Part shown: positions 1 through 10,980 of the stretch, in pieces | Numbering within the stretch: position 1 is the first letter of the stretch | Layout: each line of letters starts with the position of its first letter | Assembly: GCA_002989075.1 (NCBI GenBank) | Contig: PSQN01000001.1 | Location: forward strand, 1,153,760-1,217,759 | DNA length: 64,000 bases | Source of the DNA: Arthonia radiata | Taxonomy: Eukaryota > Ascomycota > Arthoniomycetes > Arthoniales > Arthoniaceae | Direction of reading: 5' to 3' | The notes under the pieces: model-generated | The model's input: only the letters and a program-made list of their open reading frames with translations | Told to the model about the DNA's origin: nothing | Database searches by the model: none | Translations under genes and position numbers: made by a program

Positions 1-1608
1 ATCTTCCCCGTAATCCAGAAGACACCATCTTCGTTGCGCAGCCAGTCGTCGAACCCGTGGCTGGGATCGTCGTAGATCCACTCGAAGGTTTGCCCATGGC
101 GTTCCTGAATGCTATAAACGCGTGCATGCATACCCTCGAACTCAAGATTGGCTAGGCACTCTGTCTCGGATCAGCACGTGAAATTCGCAAAATTTGGGCT
201 GGATGCGAACCTGCTTCGAGTCTCTCATTCATCATTCTGAGTTCTGGAGATGATACAATAAACACACTGGACCATTTCCGACTGCTGAACCTCTTTACTT
301 ACGCCGTTCCTGTTTCTCTTCTATCGATTCGACCATGTTTTCTAAGAATCCGTTGATGCGTTTGTAGCCCTGGTCTCTGGCGTCTTTGAACTTGCACATA
401 TTTCGATGATCGCTGTGGATGCCGCACTGATCAATGACGTTGGCCCCGTCTATCTTCGCAGATTCCTTGGTAACAATCTACGCTATATGTCAGTCACGCG
501 AGGTCACTTACCTAGAGTACATGTGCCGTCTGGTTGATTGGCAACAACTCGCATTCTTTTGTGGAGCAAGCGGAGCGGAGGTGACTTAGGATGCAGGAAG
601 CGGACTGCGGACGCTCTCAACGTACCTACAACAGTCAGTATCTCCGCGAAGGTTAGTTTGTGGTCCTCGAACTTACAATGCCATCTCCCATCCACGACAT
701 CATACTCACTGGCAACTCTTCCCAAGCGCACGCAAGCTCAAAACCGCTTGCAATCTTCGAAAAGCTGTCTCGCATCTGTTCCAGGACTTGCGAATCTTGC
801 TTCAAAGTTTCTAGCAATGAAGTGTTCACTTGCTTCGAGGCAAGCTGGGCCATTGACGCGACCATGGACCCCAGACTCGTCTTCGAGCTGCCTGAGGCTC
901 GTCAGCTGACGGACAATCGGTCGCTTGCAACCAAATGCACCAACCACGATGAGGCACGCCCAGGAAAACGACGCCGTGGGTGTCCTTGAAGATGTTGCCC
1001 TTCCTTCGATCTGCAGACTTCCCCGATGTCGATGACAGCACTTGCGCGCGGTTCAGTGCCTTACTCATCAGTATTTTGGCGAACGTATATATGCGCACCA
1101 GGCAAACTCACCGTCTCGATCAAGAGCCCGCCCAGACTGTGTCCGACCAAGACCAAAGGTCGCTGTGAGCAGTCAGAACGTCAGCACCTGTTCTATACTT
1201 CTGGCACGCAACGCACGCCTTCAACTTTCTTCCTCTCACGGCTAATATCCGATAAGAAATTATCGGCATGGTTAAATATGTTGTTTAGACTCGACGGGCC
1301 CTTCAGCTGAGCGATATTGGAGTCATAACCCCACTGAGGCATGTTAGATGTTGACCACTACGCACGCGTACGAGTGCACACTCACCGTCATAATTCGTAC
1401 ATTGCTGTGATCGCGCGGCAGTAAGTCGCGCGGCCACACTGTGTTCTCACATTGCCAGGTCCGCGTTCTGTCACCGCCCAAGCCATGGACAAATACAAAG
1501 CTGCGCGACCTGGCTCAGCATAGACTCCTCGCTCATCGCCTGGTGAACTTACTCGGCGATTATATCACCCTCGCCTTCGTACCACACCTCTATTCCCTGG
1601 TTATCCAT
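1..1608 (-). CDS. NLR-type STAND protein: SesB-like hydrolase plus NACHT start (5' part, cut by window edge)
   Basis: Fungal NOD-like receptor with an N-terminal SesB-like alpha/beta-hydrolase, a class linked to non-self recognition and cell death. By eye I place exons at 1608-1553, 1500-1386, 1333-1217, 1162-1112, 1059-945, 891-677, 477-303, 243-211 and 160-1; phases agree at every junction and most introns are 50-59 nt. The start ATG at 1608 gives MDNQGIEVWYEGEGD. Next come FVFVHGLGGDRTRTW, then WPRDLLP, the nucleophile elbow GHSLGG (about residue 103), GVVFLGVPHRG, and a likely catalytic His in HSDHRNMCKF. After a short linker, ECLANLEF and WLRNEDGVFWITGK match the lead-in to a fungal NACHT P-loop, which is cut off at base 1. 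The 199-nt intron (676-478) is the least certain join. About 346 residues lie in the window. No break is visible, so the gene may be functional. Family assignment is from remembered motifs. Confidence 0.8.
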
Positions 1609-3118
1609 ACTAGTAGCGCCGACAATACAGCGGCGGACAGCAGTGCCAGGCGGACTCATATAAGAGAGCCATGGTTGGGACCAGCGGGGCGCAGCCACCC
1701 GTCGCCAGAAGTACAGTAGTGGAAGTACCTCCTTGTAGCATTTAGCAGAGCTTCATAGCCAATAGAGCTGGAGTCACAACAGCGCTACTGGCGACGTCGC
1801 GTGTGGCTGAGGGGCGAACGAGGTACCTCATGAAAGTAGCCCTCATCAACGTCTCGGATGTCGCCTTCTGGGGTTGCTTAAAGAGCAGCCCGGGTATCTT
1901 CACACTCAAATGCTCCCCTGAGAGATGCACCCGATTGACATCCCATATCATGATGAGATGCGAATGACTTGTTTGCTGTAAGATGTTGATGTGTATTCAT
2001 GCCATGCGGCACAGCACATGCACCCTTTGCACCAGCAGGGATGCAGCGGCTCGCCGATTGGTCACTTCAGGGTTCCTATACGCATGTACGAGGCGTAGCC
2101 TAAGTCTGCGCAGGAGTGTTGACAGAGAATTACGTCCATTGAGAACCGCCCTGTCTGCTACAGTGCTACCAACGCTCGAACAGTATAGGCTGAGAGCTCG
2201 CTACCTTAACAATATTTGTCCAGTCACATGTTCAAGCTACGACGCGAGTAGAAAGCGCTCAGTCACACATTTGTCGAGCAGGCGTATTCAAGCCCGTGTT
2301 GGACGCCTGTATCACGCATGCTAGCCAATGAATAGCCGCTGGGCTGCACCTCTGCGGCACGTACACCATCATGAGTCGCGGATGTCTTGAGAACAGACTT
2401 CGTTTCAGCATGTGAAGTAGATAAGCTTTCAACGTGCCAGGCTTATTTTGATGCTCGGATTCGGATTGATGAACTGAAAGCTAGACCACAATAAGGTTGT
2501 TTGGAAGCGGGTGACGGGGTACGGTAAGAATGACGCTTGTGTCATTGGAGGCTAGTGGCCATGGCTCCTACACTAGTAGCCCTAAGAGGAGGACACGACA
2601 GGCACTACGTGGCACAATCTTTCGTCTTCAAACTGCCAAAGCATTTCACAAACATTTTGTCTGCTACACCTCCTATTCTCGCCGTCTTACTGATATATAA
2701 TAATGAGCAAAAACAGGCCAAACGGGCGCTCAAACATTTCAGCAGTTTTGTAGTGTCATGTAAAGTTTATTGGAGGGGTTTGTGGACAGGCTGTGAGATA
2801 CGACGATGTTCTGGATATATGCACCCCAGCAATGATATGAATGCCATCAATGTGATGAATGCTTGGAAACTCAGAGGTCCATGCTGACTACCTATCTGAC
2901 AACGCGCATGTAAGGCCATAGGTCGTATGCTAAATCCTGCTGTGGGCGTCGTGGGTGGACTGTTGCTCGAGCACAGTCGAATGCACCATGTTCTTGTTCT
3001 TTACTGGTATCTTGTCCTAGCGTTCGCTGAGTTCCATACAAGTGCCATGAGCTCATCATACTAGTAAATACCAACCAGCGCACGACGATCAATACTCGAT
3101 GATGCTCAAGCCACAGGC
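1609..3118. other. Intergenic, nothing recognised
   Basis: Sequence of normal composition between the start of the first NLR gene and the end of the second NLR locus. Several open frames of 60-116 codons occur on both strands (for example 1742-1951 minus and 2537-2887 plus), but none shows a known motif, consistent splice sites or biased composition. It must hold the promoter of the minus-strand gene that starts at 1608. Confidence 0.5.
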
Positions 3119-3955
3119 TCAGCCGACACTCTGCGAATGCTCAAGCCCACTCAACTTGTGCGGGAGAAAACGCTTCATAATACCAATCTTTCCCATGCTC
3201 ATGTTCCCCACGCTCTTGATCCTATGAGGCCTTGATCGACTCTCACTTCTCTCGACCTGCCGTGCTGGCGTCGTCGGAGGCTGCGACGCCGCCCTGTCCT
3301 TCTTAAGCGGCCATATCGACAGGTCAGCTCGAGCAAATGTATCCGCGGTTGTCAAATAGGTGTATTCCCGCTTGGGCGCTCGTTGCTGGAAGGTCTCGGC
3401 GTCGATTAGAGCCATGACCTGCTTCTTCTCGCTGCCGTCAATGTCTTTGAAGTAGCGTATCATAATCTCGGAGGGCAGCAGCGGGCGTCCTTCGAGGTCT
3501 TTAACCCGCATGCTTGTATCGGCGCCATGTGCGACGAAGTGGCGCATCACGGCGAGGTGGGCGCGCTCGATCCTTATTCTTTTCCGTTGACGAACTTTCA
3601 GAACGCCGGGAGCTGAGACGTCATACAGGCATGCGCTGAGGTAGGCGTGCCACGGCGACCCGATTCTGACGTGCTCAGCGTGGCCTGGCTGGATCATCTG
3701 CGGGTTGTGGTTTGGATCGCAGCCGTGATCGAGGAGGTATTCGATGAAGTCTGGTTGGGGTTCGTGTTCACGGAAGCGTCCTTTGCGCTCGTAGGCCTTT
3801 AGTTGGGCGCCTTTTGGGTCTACTGCGTAGGAGAGCAAGGGTCTGCCGGGTTTGGCTCCAGGACGATAATCGGCGCTGATGCGAGCCTCGACGTATTCGT
3901 GCAAGCCGTACCGAGCTGCTAGGGATACGAAGTCGGTCTCCCAGCCTGGTGACAA
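3119..3955 (-). pseudogene. NLR C-terminal region with ankyrin-like repeats (partial)
   Basis: Open minus-strand frame of 278 codons ending in a stop at 3119. The first codon of the frame is TTG, so this is not a natural start and the segment is probably a downstream exon or a remnant. The N-terminal stretch GWETDFVSLAARYGLHEYVE, then GRPLLSYAVDP and DFIEYLLDHGCDPN, resembles the C-terminal part of fungal NACHT proteins, where a conserved 'DFVSLAA..YGL..YVE' block precedes ankyrin-like repeats ending in G.DPN. A further unit (MRHFVAHGADTSMRV) sits near residue 140. The last 60 residues are basic and low complexity. It lies downstream of, and on the same strand as, the SesB-like exons at 4380-4874, so both probably belonged to one gene. 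No NACHT domain is visible between them. Confidence 0.6.
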
Positions 3956-4379
3956 CTTGGTCAGCCTTATCCATTACGTGCTTTCAGGGTCTCGTTCTGG
4001 AACAGTCGCGCGGCGTGAACCATAGTGACAGCACTTTCTTGCGAGCGTCTGCAAACCCCGCAGTAGCGCTCTCGGATCAGGGCGCAATGGTGGGGAAGGA
4101 ATGGGACAGTCAGCTTACCACTTGGCTCTGCGCACAATCCGGGCAATCTACTATGCCTGTCCACTGTCAAGTAGCTCACCCATGTCTTTTGCTTGCCCGA
4201 AAGCCGCTACCAGTCTACCTCCTCTTGAGTGAGTATCGTCTCTGACGGTTGTTGACGATGTTCGATATACTCTAAATGACATACTAATTCATTCAGACTG
4301 TCCAAGAAGCGGTGATGGAAGGTCGTCATTAACTTTTCTGCTTCCTTAGCTTCTTTCATCAGAGGCAAGTATAAAATAC
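3956..4379 (-). other. Unresolved junction between SesB-like exons and NLR C-terminus
   Basis: In an intact SesB-NACHT gene this interval would hold the rest of the hydrolase and about 300 or more NACHT residues, but only 424 nt are present. Minus-strand frames here (one spans 4179-3967) show no P-loop and no match to the rest of the hydrolase seen in the copy at 1-1608. An internal deletion or rearrangement is the simplest reading. Confidence 0.45.
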
Positions 4380-4874
4380 GGATTTGATAAGCAGTCCCCC
4401 AAGGCTATGACCTATGAAGATGATTGGTCGCTCCTGTGTCTAGTAAGCGAGGCTGAAAAGATGCTTTGACCTTGAATTACGCCTTTGATCAATCTTCGCT
4501 TTCTCCAGAGATCTTCTATGAAGTTGTCACGATGGTTGAAGATGTTGTTCTGGCTACGGAGGCCTTTCAGTGAAGCCAAATCAGCATCATAACCCCACTG
4601 TGATCTGTCAGACTCTTAAAACCTCGAAGGACCAGTTGACTTGCCGTCATGATCCGCACGTTGCTATGATCTTCAGGCAACAAGTCACGCGGCCACACCA
4701 CCTTGTCAATTTGCCACGATTTGGTCCTGTCACCCCTCAACCCATGCACAAACACAACGCTGAATAGAGTAAGCAAACGCTGGAGCGAGTATGAAATGCC
4801 TTGGAAAATTCGACTTACTCAGCAACAATGTCACCGCAGCCGTCGCACCATACTTCTATACCTTGATTAGCCAT
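4380..4874 (-). pseudogene. SesB-like hydrolase N-terminus, second copy (truncated paralog)
   Basis: Paralog of the NLR gene at the left edge. Exons at 4874-4819, 4759-4645, 4597-4481 and 4430-4380 are 56, 115, 117 and 51 nt, exactly the lengths of the first four exons of the other copy, and in the same phases. The protein begins MANQGIEVWCDGCGD and continues VVFVHGLRGDRTKSW, WPRDLLPEDHSNVRIMT, WGYDADLASLKG, and the nucleophile elbow GHSLGG in IGHSLGGLLIKS. The intron at 4644-4598 starts GCAAGT, a GC-AG intron where the paralog has GT-AG. After exon 4 the similarity stops: the GVVFLG.PHRG block and later hydrolase exons are not found. With the ankyrin-like C-terminus at 3119-3955 it looks like an NLR gene that lost its middle. 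A short chimeric product cannot be excluded. Confidence 0.72.
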
Positions 4875-6161
4875 GTCGGAGAATGCAATGCGCGCGGTAC
4901 GGGGTCAGACACTGGACAGAGGCAGCTTCAAGTATTCTTAAAAAGTCCAACACTTTGCGGAGGAACAGAGCGTCAGCCGGTGTGCAGCGCTACACAGCAT
5001 TCAGCACGACACAGTAGGTACCTGTCTACATCGCACTGCACCACCACAACAGCTAGCCGACACGCCATGAGGTGACAGCTGGGATTGTGTGATGCTGTCG
5101 CTACCCGTTGTAGCTGGGATGAATTCGTCGATGGCTCTGGTCGAAGTGGGGTTCAAGGTAGGCTCAGCTCACACTACGTAGGCTCCCATCGGCTTCGAGA
5201 TCCTCCGGTTGCCAGAATAGCACGCATTGGTATGCAAAGCTATAGCACAGGGCTGTCGTCGTTATTGTCACTTGAAATTCGGAGCTCCTGCCTGTATTCC
5301 AAGTGCTCTGAGCAGGCTTCTCAACTCTGCCGATCCTCTTGAAAGGGAAGATGTTGATACTTCGAGCGGCAGCAGGGGATCGGGACAGGCATGATAAGAA
5401 CGTTAAGTTGACTCGGTGATATCGCAAACATGTTACTGTGCATGAGCTTCAGGAGCAGCAGCATCAACATCCAACGTGATGTACGGCTGTGCCAGCCAAT
5501 GGCGTGCTCCTACTTGGCGCTCGTTGAGAATTGCAAAGCCTGATGCTCGGTCTGAACTGCATATGTACTACCCACGCCACGTTGTGCTGCAGAATGCGAC
5601 ATGACAGCTGAGAGAAAAATCATGAACGAAGTTGACTGAAAGGTGCAGAGGAGGCAGAGGAAGTCGAGATCCATAGACAGGTGCTCGTTCTCCTGCTTGG
5701 AGCGTACACGTGCCATGTACTTTCTACCCAGCGCGCCACTTCTGTTTTTATACGTCCGTGCGTCTCTTCGGATTGTTGTCTTTGCTTCCTACACGATCTT
5801 TCTTCCTTCCTTCACATATGCAAATTCTCTAAGTATTGTGATAAAACTTAGGAAACCCCAACGTTCAAACTCAGTCAGGTGCAAAAACGTAGTCCATGGT
5901 CTGATGCTTTTTGTCGCCCTTTGATGACGCGCTGTCGCTTGATATGTTCATGTAATCTTCATCAGTGGAACGTGCTAGTCCACAGCTTTGTAAACCCCTT
6001 CGCACATCTCCAACGAGCTTGCTTCGCACACTCTAGTGAGCGATACTCTGGCGAAGATTTGCGGATCTCAAGCGAGGATCATTTGTTGCTATTGCGGCTG
6101 CTGCATCTATACCGATACAATTAGACTCACTGGATATACTGTGCTCACAATTAACCTACAG
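4875..6161. other. Intergenic, nothing recognised
   Basis: Lies between the divergent second NLR copy and the amidase gene. Open frames of up to about 140 codons occur on both strands, but none shows a known motif. It should hold the promoters of both flanking genes and probably the first exon of the amidase, which I could not place. Confidence 0.45.
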
Positions 6162-8181
6162 CCCTTGCTCTATTTGGCGCCCAGGCAGCCTCGTCTGCTA
6201 CGATCGTTAACAAGGTATAGCTGCCTGATTTCCAATCGAGCAAGAGGTTCTTCTTTGACGCGAGCCCATATAGCTTCACGAGTCTGGACTTGTTGTACTT
6301 GGGTAAGTCGCAGAGCTTCTAGACATTCCCTTCCGTTGCCTCACAACCTTTGTCAGGCAGCTAGCGCGCTGGCGCTGGCTCCAGACGCTTTGTTTCAAAC
6401 CCGGACGATCTTTGGAAGAGACTTTGCTGACACTTCCTCCCCAGAAAAGCCACCATGTCGGTGAGTCAGTCTCTTGACGATTAGCCTTGACCTTTGCTCA
6501 CATCGAACAAGGAAATGGCGTTCTTCAAGTGATTTGACGTATTCCTAATGCCCGAAAGGAGCTTTCTAATTAAGCCAGAGGGAGAAATATCCGTTGTGGC
6601 TGGTCCGCCCTGGCTGGCCATGCCCAGTCCGCCTACGTCTACGGAGGCCTAGACACGCAAGACAGCATCGTTGGCCACAGCGTATGTGCAGGGTCAAGCT
6701 ATGCAGCCCAAGGGACTGCGCTGACTCTCTCTTCAGAGTCCCTCCGGATCATCTTCAGGAAGCGCCATTGTTACTAGCGCAGGCTTCAGCCCCTTTGCCT
6801 TGGGCACCGAAACCGCCGGATCGCTGGTCAACCCCGCAACGCGCGCCTCGCTGTATACGGTGAAACCAAATCGAGGAATCGTGTCAAATGAGGGCATAAT
6901 GCCCATCAGTTGTGTGTATGATACCGCCGGACCGTTGGCCAAGAGTGCGGAAGATGTGGCAAACCTCCTGACGCTACTCGTCGAGCCATCCAAGACACGA
7001 ATACCCAAAGGAGGCTACGCGGCGGCGCTTGGAGGAGCTTGGTCTGAACTCAGTGTCGCGACGCTTGACCCAGAAAAGTGGAAGTCGCCAGCTTCCGTCA
7101 TAAAGCCGGTGGCTGAGGCGACTGAACAGATCGTCAGTCGATTTACTCGACAAACTATATTATTCCATCGGCCTGACGCTCTTTCTAGGTCGAAGACACC
7201 AGTGACGCCTATGCGAAGATCAAGGGCCTAGCCAAGAGCTACCATGATAACATTTTCGATGCATTCGAGAAGGACTTCGAGCTCGATGGTCAGAACGCAC
7301 TGGAAGCCAGGCTAGGTATGAAATCTGCACATGCCAGCACGCATCTACAAACGAAGGTCTTGTCCGCTGACAAAGATATCATACTCAGCGTACGGTCTGG
7401 AGAAAGACCTGGGCAATTATTTTTCGCAATTAGAGGTATGTCTACAGCCTCCACACGGCTTGTCACGTTCTTTCTGGGCGGCTTCTCGGTCGTTGAAACG
7501 GAGCCGATTTCTGAGAAAATCCACTCTAGAAGCCTGATGCGCTCGCTGGCGCGCTCTTTCAAAATGCACTGTGCTGACACATAGCACTCCAGTCTAGTCA
7601 AGTTTGTAGTCTTCGCGAGCTGGCGGACTGGAATTCCGAGCATTCAGAGGAGGCACTTACGCCGGGTACGCAACAATGTCTTCCGCCCTTTGAGTATCTC
7701 TGCGGCCTTGGTGCGCTTTCCCGCTGACTATTGAGATACGCACAGAGTATTCAAACCAGGAACTGCTCGTCGCGGGCGTCGAGGCTGACCACTCTCCGGA
7801 TCGACTTCAGAAACTCGACGCCCACCTGCAGGCCACCGGCGACAGGTTCGAAGCGCTCTTCAAAGCCTACGACGTCGATGTCATCATCGCAGCTGGAGAC
7901 TCGGAGTTGTACAAATACTCCGCTGTCGGTGGTAAGCTATGCCGCATACTCATCCGCGCCCAGTTCCGCACTGATATGGGCTTGGTCCAGGCTTCCCGCT
8001 AGCGACGCTGCCTCTAGGCTACCTGAAGTTCAACGGCCGTCCCTTCGGCCTGACAATTACAGCGCCGCGCCATTGCGAAGCCACGCTCATTAAAGCGATG
8101 TCAGCTTGGGAGGCGACGTTCCCGGCGAGACAGCCACCGAAGGCGTTTTTGGAGGCAGGTGTGGGTGGCGTGATTCCATAA
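6162..8181 (+). pseudogene. Secreted amidase-signature family protein, probably broken at the 5' end
   Basis: Amidase-signature enzymes hydrolyse amides with a Lys, cis-Ser and Ser triad. Exons I can place: 6162-6302 (hydrophobic signal-like stretch LALFGAQAASSATIV, then SFTSLDLLYLG), about 6361-6460, a poorly readable piece about 6513-6681 ending in GGLDTQDSIVGHS, 6737-7132, 7189-7315, about 7354-7435, 7593-7665, 7746-7931 and 7991-8181. The exon at 6737 gives SPSGSSSGSAIV (cis-Ser) and GTETAGSLVNPATRASLYTV (nucleophile region). Later exons give SLRELADWNSEHSEEALTPG and a standard C-terminus ending GVIP and TAA at 8179-8181. Phases agree in the 3' exons. In the 5' half there is an in-frame TAG at 6223-6225, and the segment that should carry the catalytic Lys (usual pattern GIPILVKDN) is absent, so the gene is probably dead. 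The C-terminal two-thirds is well kept, suggesting recent loss. Confidence 0.75.
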
Positions 8182-8912
8182 GCTCCATGTCTTGACTTTT
8201 GCAGCCTTTCGTGGCCACGGAGCGTGAGTCTGCCGGCAGTCGTGGGGCGACGGCGCTTTGGACCCCGCGAAATCTCGCTGGGACGCTGAACGAAGCAGGT
8301 TGCGTCGACGCATTGACCATGTTGGGTATTGCAATGTCAACCGTCAGTCAACAACGGAGACCACCTAAGCCACTGCAACTGTGGCATATCCCTATACATC
8401 GCATTGATACGCTTGACGGCCTTCATGGAAGGTTTGGCTTCTGCATGATTGATTGAGATAGACTATATCTCAGTTCAGAGTAATGAGAATACGTTCCCGA
8501 TGCCCAGGCAACCAGCTCTCGTCAAATTCTTCCATGTCTATCTAGCGCTGCAAGCCCGCTACACCGCACCCTAAAATCCTACTAATGACATCGATTGCCA
8601 TCTCGAGACGTCGTCGAAGCTTAACATCTTTTCCCACCGCGCGAATGCAAATAGTGCATTCCATGTCGGTGCAAGACATGGATACAGCGCTTGGAGACGA
8701 TCTGAGTACTCTATGCGATGACTGTCGCAGATCTTCTTGTCTTCATTGCAGAGCGGTTGACGGTGAATGTGACGGTAAAGCCCTTTAGTGTCAAACCCAG
8801 TCAATGAATGAACTTCAACAGGTAACGAATATCAGTAAGCTCTCAAACTCAATTCAGAAATGAATTCTATTACCCAAAACATCATGCATCAAACTCGTGA
8901 ACCTCTCCATTC
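8182..8912. other. Intergenic between convergent genes
   Basis: Holds the 3' flanks of the amidase (plus) and the Yju2-like gene (minus). Open frames of 67-85 codons on both strands show no known motif. Nothing else is recognised. Confidence 0.5.
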
Positions 8913-9702
8913 CTATCCAGCGCGCCTAATACCAAGCTTCAAACCCCGATCTCTCTTCTTCCGTCTCGGGCGAAGAAAACTAGAGGATACACCCTCTAAA
9001 GGCGTCGTTGAGATCTGATCATCCACTCGACCAGCCTTAGCAGCGCGAAAAGCCTTGCGCGCCCTTCCGCATCTTCCACCTCTTGTTGCCGAAGTTCCGT
9101 AGTCCGTTCATCTTCCAACAGGGGACCTACATCTACACTTTCCTTACCCGCCCGCTCTCTCGGTGCATTAACGCCACGAATATCATCAAGCTCATCCGCA
9201 ATAGCCATGTCGACCTCCGCATCGTGCATCTTGCGCTCCACAGCTGCAAGCGGATCATCCAACTCGTCAACCTCATCCTCCTCACCCTCTCTCGCTTGCG
9301 TCCCTTCCGCATCCCCCCTACTCTCCAAGGCTCAAACGTCCGCCGTGCCCCATACTCACACGCATACCCCGTCCTCCTTGGATCTGTCCTGAACGCAATC
9401 TCTCCCGAACAACAGGGACAGCGCACATAAAACCACAGGATTACGGTATTGAGGTACCTCTCCTCCAACGGCTGCTTACGCGCGGCCTTTGCCCGTGAAG
9501 GCGCCGCAGCGGTCGCATTTCATCGAGAAGGGCAGCATGAGGCGGACTGCGGGCAGCTTGTCGTCGCGCCCGGCGCGCCGACCGAGTGAACGATGCACCT
9601 GGCGCGGATCAAAGTTTACGTATATTAGGTATTAAGTGTAGGGTATATTAAAGGAGACTTGCCTGGTGGATAATATTTTTGGAATACTTTGCGCTCGGCC
9701 AT
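8913..9702 (-). pseudogene. Yju2/CWC16-type splicing factor (CCDC94/CCDC130 family), frame-broken
   Basis: Members of this family join the spliceosome around the first catalytic step. The start at 9702 gives MAERKVFQKYYPP. A short intron (9662-9616) then leads to DFDPRQVH, VRLMLPFSMKCDRCGAF (first Cys pair), KQPLEERYLNT, FYVRCPCCSGEIAFRTDP (second Cys pair), YACEYGARRTFEPWR, an acidic stretch, DDPLAAVERKMHDAE, and a basic tail KKRDRGLKLGIRRAG ending at 8913. All family landmarks are in order, but they occupy different frames: shifts fall near 9490, near 9325 and near 9000. The intron has a GC donor and ends in AA where AG is expected. An intact copy is probably elsewhere in the genome. The change at the intron end is of the C:G-to-T:A type seen in the adjoining block, so mutational leakage is likely. 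Confidence 0.78.
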
Positions 9703-9980
9703 TGTGGGGTACGGGGAGAGCCGTGAGGACTGTGAAGACGAGTGGAAGGCATGGACAGCAGCGGTTGGGTTTGCGACTTTATGACATTAGTTGGGTGGAG
9801 TGGTCGAGCAATGGAGTGCAGAACTTCATAGGCATCAGGCATTTACGCTGTCACGTGGCTATATACTGAGTCCGGGAATAAGAAAGATCGCCGAAAAGAT
9901 TTGCGGCACTAAGGGCCCATTTACTTCGCCTTCCAACACCAATTCCTTATGCCCAGGCGCCAAATTTTTGGCTCTATTCA
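9703..9980. other. Border between gene-bearing and AT-rich compartments
   Basis: Upstream flank of the Yju2-like gene. Composition is ordinary to about 9970, then falls abruptly to very AT-rich sequence with almost no CpA or TpG, which continues to the right edge. No gene is recognised. Confidence 0.6.
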
Positions 9981-10703
9981 GTATGTAATACTATTGTTAA
10001 GCTACTAGTTCTATTAGTAAGTTAGTATTTACTTTATAATCAGTAGACATATACTAAAAGTATAAAATAAGCTAATAATCTCCATTAATTTAAATTATCT
10101 CCTACTATTCCTTTATAAGTACTATAAAATATAGCTCTTAACGTATAATAAAACTTAGAAATATAGTATATTTTACTAATAGTAGATACTATTGCCTAGT
10201 AGTATTAGATATATGCACTTAAAAGTAGTTACCTATCTAAGATTATCTACTAGAAAGGCTATATATACTTTATAGAGGCTACTATAGTAGAAAGAGACTT
10301 AAAAGAGTATACTAGGCTTAAAAAGTATATATTAAGATACTAAATAAAGCTCTAGTTATATTTAGTATGATAAGAACTATATAGATTAAGTCTTAGATAT
10401 ACTTTTATATATTTCTTTATATCTATTAAAATAACCTGTTAGTTAGCCTACTAGCTAGATAATTTTTAATACTATTAAGAATAGTCTTAATTACCTTTTA
10501 CTTTATTCTCTAAGAATTATATAGAATATATTATAGATATATTAAGCTTCTAGAAATAGACTTACTAATCTTAGCTAAAATTATATATAATAAGAGATTC
10601 TTACTCTTTTTTAATAAATACATTAGTATACTAGATAGTATATAGATATCTAATAAGAGTACTAGTAGCTAAAGCTATAGTATTTTAGAATTTATATAGT
10701 AGA
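9981..10703. repeat. AT-rich, RIP-degraded sequence, origin unknown
   Basis: Almost free of CpA, TpG and ATG. No open frame, LTR or terminal inverted repeat could be recognised. Probably older repeat debris beside gypsy D. Confidence 0.5.
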
Positions 10704-10980
10704 TATAAGAAGGTAAACTAATAATAGTAGAGACACAATATTAAGAGCTCTATTTAAATAGTAGATACAAAAAGAATTAGATATAGAATAAGAATAAGAT
10801 AGTAGGTAATACCTCTATATATGTTAATAGAATCTAAATTTTCTAATCAATACGCTAAACTAGAAATAGAAAGATTAAGATAATAATATAGTTTAAATCT
10901 ACTATTTAACTATCAAAATATAAGTTAAAAATTAAGTTAAACTACTAAGAGCTAAAAAGGCTTAAAACTAGTTTATAATA
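10704..10980 (-). repeat. LTR of gypsy D (3' LTR, 277 bp)
   Basis: Matches 22755-23033 over its whole length (starting tataagaagg, ending tttataata). The TSD gtaga lies at 10699-10703. Confidence 0.8.

Noticed and set aside
2537-2887. 116-codon plus-strand frame in the NLR intergenic region
   Set aside because: No motif, no splice continuity and no compositional signal.
6036-6464. 142-codon plus-strand frame
   Set aside because: It crosses amidase exons and introns in a different frame from the amidase reading; the frame giving signal peptide and SFTSLDL is the real one.
8585-8788. 67-codon frame with several cysteines (CDDCRRSSCLHC)
   Set aside because: Considered as a small Cys-rich effector, but there is no signal peptide, and it lies in a gene-poor 3' flank with an equally long frame on the other strand.
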